Shown here: piece after piece, positions 53,002 to 62,620 of the stretch
Position numbering within the stretch: the stretch's first letter is position 1
How the letters are laid out: the number at the start of each line of letters is the position of its first letter
Assembly (NCBI RefSeq): GCF_946848805.1
Contig: NZ_CAMPFU010000004.1
Span: forward strand, 1-64,000
Reading direction: 5' to 3'
Length of the DNA: 64,000 bases
Source of the DNA: Deinococcus sp. Marseille-Q6407
Lineage (GTDB): Bacteria > Deinococcota > Deinococci > Deinococcales > Deinococcaceae
Translations under genes and position numbers: made by a program
The notes under the pieces: model-generated
Told to the model about the DNA's origin: nothing
What the model saw: the letters and a program-made list of their open reading frames with translations, nothing else
Databases searched by the model: none

Positions 53002-54074
53002 GAGGAAAAGGGAAAGTCCATATCTTTATAGATAATATTACAAACCAGGCCGGGACCGAGCGTGCTGTGGTCAACTTGGCTAATAATCTTTCTGGTCACG
53101 GACATCATACTATAATTTATAGTCTTTATAGTGTATCAGGCGGTCCGGTCTATCCAATTGCTTCTGCGGTAAAGATAGTACATATGAAGTTAGACTCTTA
53201 TAGACTATCTTCATGGCCTTCAATTTTAAGTTTTGCTTACCTCTTCAGAGCTGTCTTTGTACAAACGCGACATCTCCAGGGGGCCTTGATTGGAACTGGG
53301 GGTACACTGAATATACTGTTAAGTATTTTAGGTAAGCGTGAGCAGAAGACAATAGCATGCGAACACTTCAATTATGATAGTGCGACTCCTTTTATACGAT
53401 TTATGCGGGATAGGTTTGTGCGCCATGCGGACTATCTAGTAGTGCTTACTAAAGACGATGCAGAAATATATTTATCACAAGGTTATCGGAATATTATCGT
53501 TATTCCTAACGAGATTTCCTTCGAGGCCAGCGGAAAGCCTAACTATAATGCACTTAAGTTGCTGGCTGTTGGTCGCCTAACCGTGGAAAAAGGTTTTGAC
53601 ATTCTTATTAGGATGATGATACCTGTGCTTAGAACGCACGATTCATGGGAACTTTATATATATGGGCGGGGTGAGATGGAGCAGCAACTCCGTGAGATGA
53701 TTGAACAATCCTCTCTTCAAGAGCGTATATTTATTATGCCGCCTTCAAATGAGATTGAAAAAGTTTACCTTTCGTCTTCTATTTTTTTGTTTCCCTCCCG
53801 TTACGAGGGCTTTGGCTTAGTTCTACTTGAAGCTAAAACATCCGGCTTGCCTACCGTGGCTTTCAACTGCCCTTCCGGCCCCAGTACTATTATCGTAGAT
53901 AAAGAAGATGGTTTTTTGATACCTCTGGGTGATGAAGCAGAATTCCAGCGGCGCACTACTCAATTGATGGATGATATAAGCTTACGTCAGCAGATGGGAC
54001 AGCAGGGCCAGATCAATGCTCAAGCATTTGATTCCGAGCATATTTATCAGCTATGGCAAAAGATTCTAGATTGA
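52998..54074 (+). CDS. GT4-family glycosyltransferase
   Basis: The 358-residue protein has the GT4 start FIDNITNQAGTERAVVNLANNL. The donor domain shows LLAVGRLTVEKGFDILI and SRYEGFGLVLLEAKTSGLPTVAF (EX7E). It is close in plan to the GT4 at 46489-47577. Coding sequence is A+T-rich compared with that paralogue. Confidence 0.88.
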   Translation: MRGKGKVHIFIDNITNQAGTERAVVNLANNLSGHGHHTIIYSLYSVSGGPVYPIASAVKIVHMKLDSYRLSSWPSILSFAYLFRAVFVQTRHLQGALIGTGGTLNILLSILGKREQKTIACEHFNYDSATPFIRFMRDRFVRHADYLVVLTKDDAEIYLSQGYRNIIVIPNEISFEASGKPNYNALKLLAVGRLTVEKGFDILIRMMIPVLRTHDSWELYIYGRGEMEQQLREMIEQSSLQERIFIMPPSNEIEKVYLSSSIFLFPSRYEGFGLVLLEAKTSGLPTVAFNCPSGPSTIIVDKEDGFLIPLGDEAEFQRRTTQLMDDISLRQQMGQQGQINAQAFDSEHIYQLWQKILD

Positions 54075-54131
54075 TGTTCTTCAAAAGATAAACGAGTGGT
54101 AGAGGCTTTTAGAATCTAAAAAGGAGAGACT

Positions 54132-55241
54132 GTGCGTATTACATTAATATCTACGCAACTTGGAATGGGAGGGGCAGAAAACCTGGTATGTAATCTGGCC
54201 GACCAATTTGTAGCACGCGGTCACCAAGTGCAGTTGGTTTCCCTGCTGGGGGAGCCGGTAGTAGTTCCTCATTCTTCTGAGGTGCAAATGGTCAATCTGC
54301 GTCTCGATAAGCGTAACCCAGCGAGCTGGCCTTTAGGTCTGGCTTATTTTCAGAAAGCTATAGCACTGTTCAGCCCTGACATTGTTCATGCTCATTCTTT
54401 CCATTCCATTATGTTGGCGCGTCTAGCACGGCCGCTGCTTAAGTTTCCCAAACTGATTTCTAGTGGTCATAGTCAGTATGAGGGCGAAGGGAAGCAAGCT
54501 CTACTTTATAGGTCTACAGATTTTCTATCTGATGTGATGACTAACATCAGTAAGGAATCAACTCAAGCACTTATCCAACGTGTCGGTTTAAGGCGGGATA
54601 AAGTTTTAACGGTTTATAATGGTATTGATACGGATAAGTACGTTTTCTCTGCTGTGGAGAGAGCGTCTACGCGTGCTTGCCTAGGCTTACATGCAGATGA
54701 TCAGATTGTTCTAGCAATCGGCCGACTTAGTCCTCCAAAAGACTTTCCTAACCTATTCAAAGCTATTAAACTGTTGGAGGCTTCTGAAATAGAGAGTAAA
54801 AGCCTTAAAGTCTTGATTGCGGGGACTGGGCCTGAAGACTATAGACAGGAGTTAAAAAACTTGATTATTGAGCTTGGACTAGAGACTGAAATCCGCTTTT
54901 TAGGTGTGCGCCGTGATATACCTGCTCTGCTTTCAGCAGCTGACATTTTTGTACTTTCTTCTGCATGGGAAGGCTTTGGCTTGGTTGTCGCTGAAGCTAT
55001 GGCCTGCGAACGGGTAGTGGTGGCCACTGATTGTGGTGGAATCCGCGAAGTGGTTGGAGAAGAAGGGTTTATTTGCCCCCCCAGAGATCCTGTTAGCTTA
55101 GCTAAAAGTTTAAGAGAGGCATTGGCCTTGTCTCCATATCAAGCTACTGCCTTGGGAACACGGGCCAGACAGTGGGTTGTGGAGCGGTTTGACCTTAAGC
55201 AAGTGGCTGAGCAGTGGTTGCAGCTTTACCGAAAAATCTAA
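54132..55241 (+). CDS. GT4-family glycosyltransferase
   Basis: The 369-residue protein starts LISTQLGMGGAENLVCNLADQF and has DIVHAHSFHS, VYNGIDTDKY and LAIGRLSPPKDFPNLFKA. The SAWEGFGLVVAEAMACERVVVATD donor motif is textbook GT4 and related to WbnH/CapM-type enzymes. It starts at GTG 54132 behind AAAGGAGAG. Confidence 0.9.
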   Translation: MRITLISTQLGMGGAENLVCNLADQFVARGHQVQLVSLLGEPVVVPHSSEVQMVNLRLDKRNPASWPLGLAYFQKAIALFSPDIVHAHSFHSIMLARLARPLLKFPKLISSGHSQYEGEGKQALLYRSTDFLSDVMTNISKESTQALIQRVGLRRDKVLTVYNGIDTDKYVFSAVERASTRACLGLHADDQIVLAIGRLSPPKDFPNLFKAIKLLEASEIESKSLKVLIAGTGPEDYRQELKNLIIELGLETEIRFLGVRRDIPALLSAADIFVLSSAWEGFGLVVAEAMACERVVVATDCGGIREVVGEEGFICPPRDPVSLAKSLREALALSPYQATALGTRARQWVVERFDLKQVAEQWLQLYRKI

Positions 55242-55257
55242 ACTGAGGAGGCAGAAT

Positions 55258-56154
55258 ATGTTTGTATCGGTAATTATTGCTAGTCGTGGTCGCCCCCAGG
55301 TACTAGCCGAGACTGTGAAATCTATCCTGCAACAGGCCCGGCGCCCTGATGAAATTATCATTGCGGTGACCACCACCGACGATGTTCTGCCCGGCATGGA
55401 TGGCTCTGGCGTTCAAGTCATTATTTCTCCACCGGGCTCCAGTGTGCAGCGTAACGAGGCTATTGCTGCCCTCAATCCGGCTTCAGATCTGGTAGTTTTT
55501 TTAGATGATGATGTAGAAGTGGCATCTGATTATCTAATTAAAGTAACCAACTTTATGGAAGTAGTCCCTGACGTAGCTGCTTTTAGTAGTACGCCTGTAC
55601 TAGATAAAGCTATGGGAGGGCGTCTCCCACGTGAAGAGGCAAAAGCAATATTGGTAAATTCACTTGTATCTGACCCAGATGTACGGTCCGCACGTGGACT
55701 ATACGGCTGTAATATGGTAGTCCGCGCTAAATACGCACGTCGAGAAAAATTCGATGAACGGTTGGTCAGTTACGCTTGGCTAGAGGACCGAGACTATGGG
55801 ATCCGTATGGAGAAATATGGTGCTGTCGTCAACTATGACGGTGGTCGTATTGTGCACTTTGGCACGCCTGGGGGAAGAATCTCTGAGGTGCGTATGGGGT
55901 ATATCCAGATAATGAACCCCGCCTATCTCTTCTTCGTTAAGAAAGAGCTGACTTTTAGAGAGTACGTTGACCATGGCATAAATGGCTTTCTTGCGAATCT
56001 AGCCCACAGGCTTGGCGTACTGACTCTTTTAAGACCTCAATCAATCATGACTATTGATAGGAATCAGAGATTAAAGGGAAATTTTCTAGCTCTTCGGGAC
56101 ATTTTTATTGGAAAACTGGATCCTCGTTTGGTGTTGGAAGTTGAGAGTCGTTGA
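55258..56154 (+). CDS. GT2-family glycosyltransferase
   Basis: The 298-residue GT-A enzyme shows VSVIIASRGRPQVLAETVKSIL, the DxD-type VVFLDDDVEV and the catalytic LEDRDYGIRM segment. The ATG at 55258 is directly behind GAGGAGG. The last codons overlap the TTG start of the next gene (TTGA). Confidence 0.87.
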   Translation: MFVSVIIASRGRPQVLAETVKSILQQARRPDEIIIAVTTTDDVLPGMDGSGVQVIISPPGSSVQRNEAIAALNPASDLVVFLDDDVEVASDYLIKVTNFMEVVPDVAAFSSTPVLDKAMGGRLPREEAKAILVNSLVSDPDVRSARGLYGCNMVVRAKYARREKFDERLVSYAWLEDRDYGIRMEKYGAVVNYDGGRIVHFGTPGGRISEVRMGYIQIMNPAYLFFVKKELTFREYVDHGINGFLANLAHRLGVLTLLRPQSIMTIDRNQRLKGNFLALRDIFIGKLDPRLVLEVESR

Positions 56155-57176
56155 ATGAGTTATGGGAATGGAGCCACGACTTGAAGTTGCGTAGACCAGA
56201 TACTTCTTCCATACAGGTCGCCTTGCTTTATCTGCCATTTTTAGCTTATGCATTTTATTGGGGCTACCGGCCAATTAACATAGGGTCAGATACACCAGCT
56301 TATATGGGGATGTTCAGAGCATATCAGCTAGGGGACCAAGGATTTATTAACAGCATTGATCAGGGCTTCCTTTATTTTATTGCTCTCGTTAATTTATTTA
56401 CGTCTTCGCCTTTTAATTTTCTATTTGCCATATGTCTGTTTATCTCTATCTGTTTTTATATGGTAGGTGTGAGATTCCTTAATAGTCCATTCTATCTTTC
56501 CCTGTATACAGTATTATTACTCTCGTCTTCATTTTATCTGGCCTATAATATCAATATTTTGCGGCAGGGCATGGCTTCAGCTGTAGCAATGCTATTGATG
56601 GCATTATTGGTCAATTATCGAGGCTGGTTTTTGCGTATTCTAGCATCACCTGCTGCAATCTTATTTCATAAGATTGGTGGTTTGCTAACAATACCAATGG
56701 TACTGGGCACACGTCGGCCAGGCATGGTGTATTTTTGGTTGGCAGCAGTCTTCATCAGCCTGTTCAGTGGGTTATATGCCCCTTTTGCTATCCAGATTCT
56801 GCCCACCGACTATGTGGATTATGCTACGGGAAATTTTAACTACCGCGTTGGCTTTCGCCCTGATTTCGTGGCCTTTAGTTCTATTCCCCTGCTACTTCTG
56901 CTGATTTTGCCGTTCAGGAAAATGTCACCCAATACGCGTTGGATTTTTAATGCCTATGTACTGATGAATGGCGTAGGACACCTGATGAACTTTATTTCCT
57001 ATGCCGACCGCTTTCTGATTGCATCATGGGTACTGCTGCCGCTACTTTCGACGCTGGTAATCAAGGATATCAATGAGCGTGGCTACACGAAGACCGAGAA
57101 TAAGAGGTTCTTCAGCGCGCTGGTGATTCTGGGGCTGCTGCTGGTCAATTCCTTTTTCTATCTGAGGGGATTCTGA
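56151..57176 (+). CDS. EpsG-like polysaccharide polymerase
   Basis: The 341-residue membrane protein has about nine hydrophobic segments. The early RPINIGSDTPAYMGMF segment and NINILRQGMASAVAML are hallmarks of the EpsG/Wzy-like family (compare the GxDTxxY and RQ motifs). It probably polymerises repeat units outside the membrane. The TTG start overlaps the GT2 stop. A second polymerase/ligase-like gene lies at 48402-49922. Confidence 0.82.
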   Translation: MNELWEWSHDLKLRRPDTSSIQVALLYLPFLAYAFYWGYRPINIGSDTPAYMGMFRAYQLGDQGFINSIDQGFLYFIALVNLFTSSPFNFLFAICLFISICFYMVGVRFLNSPFYLSLYTVLLLSSSFYLAYNINILRQGMASAVAMLLMALLVNYRGWFLRILASPAAILFHKIGGLLTIPMVLGTRRPGMVYFWLAAVFISLFSGLYAPFAIQILPTDYVDYATGNFNYRVGFRPDFVAFSSIPLLLLLILPFRKMSPNTRWIFNAYVLMNGVGHLMNFISYADRFLIASWVLLPLLSTLVIKDINERGYTKTENKRFFSALVILGLLLVNSFFYLRGF

Positions 57177-57246
57177 TTTCCTTGTCGTTGGCCCCATTTA
57201 CCTGGGCCTCCCCACATCTGTATCCATGACATAACGGAGGATGAGA

Positions 57247-58149
57247 GTGTACAACGCAGATTTAGCAGAGCGGCCCCTGGTTACCATCGGGTTGCCCGTA
57301 TACAACGCTCAGGATTACGTTGCCCGGACAATTACCTCGGTTCTGAACCAGACCTATAGCAACTGGGAACTGCTGATCCTTGATGATGGCTCGTCTGATC
57401 GCAGCTCTGAGATTATCGGACAGTTCAGTGATTCCCGAATCCAGGTGCTGCGCGATGGACACAATCGTGGCCTAAGCGAACGGCTGAACGAAACCGTGCG
57501 TCTGGCCCGTGGCCAATTCTATTTCAGGATGGACGCCGACGATATCATGACGGCCGACCGCCTGGAAAAGCAGGTGGCGACTCTCCTGGCCGACCCCGAC
57601 TGTGACGTGGTGGGGGCAGCTGCTTACATCATTGATGGGGATGACCATTTGACTGGACTTCGCCGGGGCAATCCTTTTGTCGAACAGGGGTTGAGCAGTG
57701 TAATGCAACGGGGTGGTTTTATCCATCCGACTGTGGCGGGCAAGACAAGCTGGTTTCTGGCACATCCTTATGACGTGACTGCACAGCGCTGTGAAGACAT
57801 TGAACTTTGGCTGCGTACTGCTGATGTATCCTGCTTCGTGCAGCTGCCTGAGCCACTACTCTTTTACCGTGAAGCCGGCGACCAGCATGCCAAGGTAGAA
57901 CAGACTTCGGCCGGATATCAGGCGATGCTGCAGGAAAAGTGCTGCACTGCTGCGCCAGAATACCGTTCGCTATTTCAGCAGCAGATACGCGGTTCAAAGC
58001 TTCGGGTAGCTCTTCGGCGGACACTCCATACTTTTGGGGCAGAGAAGTATATCTTGCGGAAGCGCTCGCAACCTATCAGCGACGCAGATCGTCAGGCTGG
58101 AGAAAGAGCCTTGCAGATAGCTTTGCATCCTTTAAGCAATAATACATAA
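57247..58149 (+). CDS. GT2-family glycosyltransferase
   Basis: The 300-residue GT-A protein shows VTIGLPVYNAQDYVARTITSVLNQTYSNWELLILDDGS, then FRMDADDI as DxD and CEDIELWLR as the catalytic-acid segment. An ATG at 57241 touches the GGAGG ribosome site with no spacing, so GTG 57247, six bases beyond it, is the more likely start. The gene is GC-richer than the four before it. Confidence 0.87.
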   Translation: MYNADLAERPLVTIGLPVYNAQDYVARTITSVLNQTYSNWELLILDDGSSDRSSEIIGQFSDSRIQVLRDGHNRGLSERLNETVRLARGQFYFRMDADDIMTADRLEKQVATLLADPDCDVVGAAAYIIDGDDHLTGLRRGNPFVEQGLSSVMQRGGFIHPTVAGKTSWFLAHPYDVTAQRCEDIELWLRTADVSCFVQLPEPLLFYREAGDQHAKVEQTSAGYQAMLQEKCCTAAPEYRSLFQQQIRGSKLRVALRRTLHTFGAEKYILRKRSQPISDADRQAGERALQIALHPLSNNT

Positions 58150-58315
58150 CAACTAGCAGAACGACACGCGGCAAGTGTTCCTATTACTGGATTTTACCGT
58201 GCAGTAAGCTAGTGATTGGAGCAGCTAAGCTCTGCGTCAAACTTGCAGTTTCTTCCGGCTTGCCTCATTCAACTTGCCCGATCACGTTAGAATCCCAATT
58301 CCCTGAAAGTTCACT

Positions 58316-60082
58316 ATGCCCAGAACCGACCGCAGTATTTTCTTTGCCGTGACCGCCTCTATCAGCCTTGGCTTCTTGCGGGGGCAAGTCAGATTGCTCC
58401 GCGATCGGGGCTGGCGCGCCGGCGTCGGCAGCGCGCCCACAGTGCCAGGTCAGCTGGAGAGATTCGCCCGGCAGGAGGGGGCGCAAGCCTACGCGGTCCC
58501 AATGCAGCGCGAGATCAGCCCGCTCTCTGATCTTCGTTCGCTGTGGCAGATGTACCGGACACTGCGGCATTTCCGTCCGGCAGTGACCAACGTTGGTACG
58601 CCTAAGGCGGGCCTGATTGGCGGTATGGCAGCGGTGGCTGCACGAGTTCCGGTCCGCGTATACACCCTGCACGGCCTGCGACTGGAAACAGCCGACGGAA
58701 CCAAACGCCGAATTCTGAACCTGACCGAGCGAGTGGCGATGGCGTGTGCTCATCAGGTGGTCTGTGTCAGTCCCAGTTTGCAGCAGCGAGTCCAGGAATT
58801 GAAGCTGGCTCCAGCCTATAAAACGCGTGTGCTGGGTTCGGGAAGTCCCAACGGCGTCCGGTTGCCTGAAGCACTCCCCACTGTTGAGGAAACGGAGCAG
58901 CGTCAGAACGAACTGGAGCTGCAGGGTCCAGTGGTCGGCTTTGTTGGTCGTTTCGTGCGGGATAAGGGCATGGCCGAACTGATGGAAGCGTTTCAGCTAG
59001 TGCGGCAGCAGGTGCCTGCAGCTCAGCTTCTGCTGGTGGGTGACTTTGAGGAGGGCGATCCGGTCCCGGCCCAGGTTCGGGAAGCCATTGAATCAGTACC
59101 AGGCGTGGTGAAAACCGGGTTTGTGCCGGATGTAGGGTTTTATTACCCGATGATGGACGTGCTGGCCCTGCCCACCTACCGTGAAGGCTTCCCCACCGTG
59201 GCTCTGGAAGCTTTGGCCTGGGGCGTCCCAGTGGTGACCACCAACGCCACTGGCGCCAGGGATGCTGTGCAGGACGGAGTGACTGGCTGGCAGGTCCCTG
59301 TCGGGGACGCGCAGGCGTTGGCGGCAGCGCTGCTGGAAGCAATCACCAACCCTAAAGAAGCTCATCGGCGCGGTGCGGCAGGCCGGCGCTGGGTGGCGGC
59401 TTCGTTTCGCCCCGAGGATATCCAGCAGCGCTGGGCTGAACTGTACGAGGAGCTGCTGTACCACAGACAGTTGGCTGCCAAAGACCCAGCGAAGCGGTGG
59501 CTTGATGCTGCTCTGGCCGCCAGTGGACTGCTGGTCCTGAGTGGGCCAATGCTGCTTCTGGCTCTGGCTATCCGCAGCAAGCTGGGAAGTCCAGTTATCT
59601 TCCGGCAGGTGCGGCCGGGGCTGGGGGGCCAACCATTTACCATGTACAAGTTCCGCACCATGACCGATGAGCGGGGGCCGGACGGCGAGCTACTGTCTGA
59701 CAGCGTTCGCCTAACACCATTTGGCCGCTTTCTGCGCTCCACTTCGCTGGACGAGCTGCCTGAGTTATTCAATGTGTTTAGGGGCGAGATGAGCCTGGTC
59801 GGACCCCGGCCGCTGCTGATGGATTATCTGCCGCTGTATTCGTCCCAGCAGGCCCGCCGTCACGAGGTGCGCCCTGGAGTGACCGGATGGGCGCAGGTTA
59901 ACGGTCGCAACGCGATCTCCTGGGATCAGAAGTTCAAGTATGACGTCTGGTACGTGGACCATCACAACCTGCTGCTGGACTTGAAAATCCTTTTGCTGAC
60001 CCTCAAAAAGGTCTTTGTACGTGAAGGCATCAGCGCGGCGGGTGAAGCAACCATGTCACGTTTTACGGGGAGTTCGGCTTAA
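58316..60082 (+). CDS. Fusion of a GT4 glycosyltransferase and a phosphoglycosyl transferase
   Basis: The 588-residue protein joins two normally separate enzymes. Residues 1 to about 385 form a GT4 (NVGTPKAGLIGG; VVGFVGRFVRDKGMAEL; LPTYREGFPTVALEALAWGVPVV). Residues about 395-588 form a PglC-like monotopic phosphoglycosyl transferase: a hydrophobic re-entrant segment (SGLLVLSGPMLLLALAI), VIFRQVRPGLGGQPFTMYKFRTM, the RSTSLDELPELFNV motif with the catalytic Asp-Glu, and GVTGWAQVNGRN. The second part starts a glycan on polyprenyl phosphate; the first should add the next sugar. It follows 166 non-coding bases. Confidence 0.88.
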   Translation: MPRTDRSIFFAVTASISLGFLRGQVRLLRDRGWRAGVGSAPTVPGQLERFARQEGAQAYAVPMQREISPLSDLRSLWQMYRTLRHFRPAVTNVGTPKAGLIGGMAAVAARVPVRVYTLHGLRLETADGTKRRILNLTERVAMACAHQVVCVSPSLQQRVQELKLAPAYKTRVLGSGSPNGVRLPEALPTVEETEQRQNELELQGPVVGFVGRFVRDKGMAELMEAFQLVRQQVPAAQLLLVGDFEEGDPVPAQVREAIESVPGVVKTGFVPDVGFYYPMMDVLALPTYREGFPTVALEALAWGVPVVTTNATGARDAVQDGVTGWQVPVGDAQALAAALLEAITNPKEAHRRGAAGRRWVAASFRPEDIQQRWAELYEELLYHRQLAAKDPAKRWLDAALAASGLLVLSGPMLLLALAIRSKLGSPVIFRQVRPGLGGQPFTMYKFRTMTDERGPDGELLSDSVRLTPFGRFLRSTSLDELPELFNVFRGEMSLVGPRPLLMDYLPLYSSQQARRHEVRPGVTGWAQVNGRNAISWDQKFKYDVWYVDHHNLLLDLKILLLTLKKVFVREGISAAGEATMSRFTGSSA

Positions 60083-60118
60083 GCGGGAGGATTGGCTCAA
60101 GTGCACTTGATAACTTGA

Positions 60119-60793
60119 TTAAAGATGCCACCCGTCTTCCCGTTGCTTAATGGGTTTGGCGGGGGCTCCCACGGCAGTGACATTGTCAGGAAGCGGGCGG
60201 GTGACTACTGCTCCGGCCCCGACAACGCTCCAGCGACCTACGCTGACGCCCTGAATAAGGGTAGCATTGGTGCCGATGTCGGTGCCTTCGCCGATGGTCA
60301 CGTTGCCGCTGATGACCGCTGCGGGTGCAACAGTTACGAAATCCTCCAGGACATCGTCATGTGCGATGGTGGCCATAATGTTGATCAGGACATGGTTGCC
60401 GATTCTGTAGTCGTCCGTGGTGGTCACATTGGCGCAGATCGTCACACCCTCACCGATCCTGACTTCCTGACCGATGATAGCTGTGGGATGAATCAGGGTC
60501 GCGAACTTACAATGCCCCAGTTCCTGAAGCTGCAAAACGATCTTGCGGCGGGTCGGCGGCGCACCAATACCTACCGCCACCAGTGTCTCAGGGTACGCTG
60601 ACAGCCACTGAGCGTCTCCCAGCACGGGCAGGCCGTGCACCTGCTGGCCATGCATCTGTGCATTGCTATCCAGCCAGCCTAGGACTTCATAAGTTTGCTG
60701 ACGCGCATTGATGTCCCGAACCAGCTGATGGATTTCCCGGGCCAGTCCGCCCGTGCCGAAGATGACCAGAGGTTTCGCTTCCACAAGCGGCAT
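60119..60793 (-). CDS. PglD/NeuD-like sugar O/N-acetyltransferase
   Basis: The 224-residue protein has an N-terminal Rossmann-like nucleotide-sugar-binding part (VIFGTGGLAREI, GWLDSN, LVAVGIG). A left-handed beta-helix of hexapeptide repeats follows (HPTAIIGQEVRIGEGVTI, VTIGEGTDIG and so on; about 100-210). The active His of the family is probably in ATIAHDDV. Such enzymes acetylate the amino group of UDP-4-amino sugars or O-acetylate sialic acids. A type B IS is inserted 13 bases before its start codon. Confidence 0.87.
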   Translation of the reverse strand: MPLVEAKPLVIFGTGGLAREIHQLVRDINARQQTYEVLGWLDSNAQMHGQQVHGLPVLGDAQWLSAYPETLVAVGIGAPPTRRKIVLQLQELGHCKFATLIHPTAIIGQEVRIGEGVTICANVTTTDDYRIGNHVLINIMATIAHDDVLEDFVTVAPAAVISGNVTIGEGTDIGTNATLIQGVSVGRWSVVGAGAVVTRPLPDNVTAVGAPAKPIKQREDGWHL

Positions 60794-61469
60794 TGTAATT
60801 GAGAACCTCAGTAGGTGACAACTTCACTTCCAGCCCCTCCTGGTGGGCAAAAAGGCTGGGTCAACAGGTCTAGGACAGCCATGAACTGTTGTGGTTTCCA
60901 CCGTAAGGCATCCACGAGATGCTGAGCACCGTACCGCACCAGACTGACCGCTCTACGACCATGCTTGAGAATGGGGATGGACTGGGTCTGGTCAAACCAG
61001 ACCCCCAAGCGCAAACAAAACATCCAGGCCAGTGTCACCAAGCCGAAGAGCCGCTGAAGACGGCTCCTTTCCGTCATCCCAGTCCGCTCCAGGTCGAAGC
61101 CTCGCTTCTTGAAGCTGCTGAAGGTGCACTCGATTGACCAGCGCTGCTTGTACAGCTTCCAGGTCTTCCGAGCGCTGAAATCTGTGGCAATGATGACGAG
61201 GTCACCTGTGGATGACCTCGTCGCGACCACCCGCATGAGTTCGCCAAACACGAACACCTTTTCGTCGATTTCATGGAAATGACCGTGCTGGACGTGCTTA
61301 AACCATTCCTTCCCATTCATGTCGTCCAGCATGTCGCTGTGCCGAATGCGGATCGCCCGCTTGATGCCTTGACGACGGAGAAAACGGAACCACTCCGCAC
61401 CGATGAACTCACGGTCAGCCACCAGGCCTTGCCAGCGTTTCGCTGGCAAGACGCGGAGGAGCTTCAATA

Positions 61470-62620
61470 CTCAGAACTTGCACCTGAATAGGCGGACAAA
61501 AAGCGCTCCCAGAGCTGAAATTCTGGAAGTGTGTACAAACAGGTTTCAGGGGAGCGCACCCATATTCTCTCACAGCGGATTCTGGACATTCCAGAGACGC
61601 TGTACCAACGGCGAAGCCTCCAGGCTTCGCTGCACCTCTTCCACAGTCCAGGTCAGAAGACCAAGTTCAGCCAGGCTGAGGGAGTCAGCCCCAGTGCACT
61701 GAGTCGCTTCTTCAACGTCTATGACTGGGATTCAGACCGCTGCCGGGAAGAGATGCAGGACTTCCAGTGGCGCATCCTGCTGGATACAGCTCGTCACAAA
61801 CGCAGACCTCGTCTGCGGCTCAGCGTGGATCTGACCACGGTGGAAAAGGTGGGAATTCAGCTGCCCTACGTCAGCGTCTACAACGGCAGGCACGGCATCC
61901 ATCTGGTGGTCCTGTTCGCCGAATATGGGGAACTGAAGTTCCCCATTTCTTACCGGGTCTACCAGGGCAAGTACACCAGCACTCCCGTCACGTTAGCCCT
62001 TGACCTGCTGGAAGAGGTGCCAGACTTCGTCGGGAAACGCTTTCAGGTCTGCGTACTGGCAGACAGTGGATTCGAATCCGCTGTCTTTCTGGACGGTGTG
62101 CAGCGTCTCGGTTTCGAGTTCGTGGTGGGTGTGAGGAGTAACCGGCGCACGGATCATCCTGGACAGGTGACGGTTGCGGACTGTCCGCATGGGGGGTACG
62201 TCAACCTCGCCAACTGGCCTCTGGAAACGCTGTCTCTGGGGAGGATGGACCGTGGGGACCGCGAATTCTTCGCGGTGTCGTCTGAGCTGTTAGAGGGGGA
62301 TGACATCCTGGCCGAAGGAAAACGGCGCTGGGCGCTGGAATCCTTTTTTAAGGAGGGAAAGCATCAGTTTGGGTTGGCGCAGTTCGCGCTGCGAACTGCC
62401 AGGGGTCTGGACCGCTGGATTTTGATGGTCTTCCTGGCCTTCACCCTGACCATGCTGTACCGCTCTGAGGACATGACCCTGAAAGAGGCAGCCCGCTTGG
62501 CCCTACATACCCTCTTCCCCGAAGTCAGGCTGAACCACCTGCTGAGCCAAATTCAAAAAGAGCAAGAATTCCTCCACCAGCACGGCTATTCGCTCAGCTA
62601 TGCAAGGTGCAACTTATGAG
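61470..62620 (+). mobile_element. Type A IS (1151 bp) nested in the type B IS
   Basis: It is the same length and nearly the same sequence as the copy at 34136-35286, with both terminal repeats. No target duplication is visible, because the adjoining host bases were deleted on at least one side. Confidence 0.92.
61531..62619 (+). CDS. DDE transposase of the nested type A IS
   Basis: The intact 362-residue frame differs from the transposase at 34197-35285 at very few residues (for example ALHTLFPE instead of ALYALFPE). Asp100, Asp178 and Glu270 are preserved, so it may be active and could drive the other copies. Confidence 0.88.
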   Translation: MYKQVSGERTHILSQRILDIPETLYQRRSLQASLHLFHSPGQKTKFSQAEGVSPSALSRFFNVYDWDSDRCREEMQDFQWRILLDTARHKRRPRLRLSVDLTTVEKVGIQLPYVSVYNGRHGIHLVVLFAEYGELKFPISYRVYQGKYTSTPVTLALDLLEEVPDFVGKRFQVCVLADSGFESAVFLDGVQRLGFEFVVGVRSNRRTDHPGQVTVADCPHGGYVNLANWPLETLSLGRMDRGDREFFAVSSELLEGDDILAEGKRRWALESFFKEGKHQFGLAQFALRTARGLDRWILMVFLAFTLTMLYRSEDMTLKEAARLALHTLFPEVRLNHLLSQIQKEQEFLHQHGYSLSYARCNL

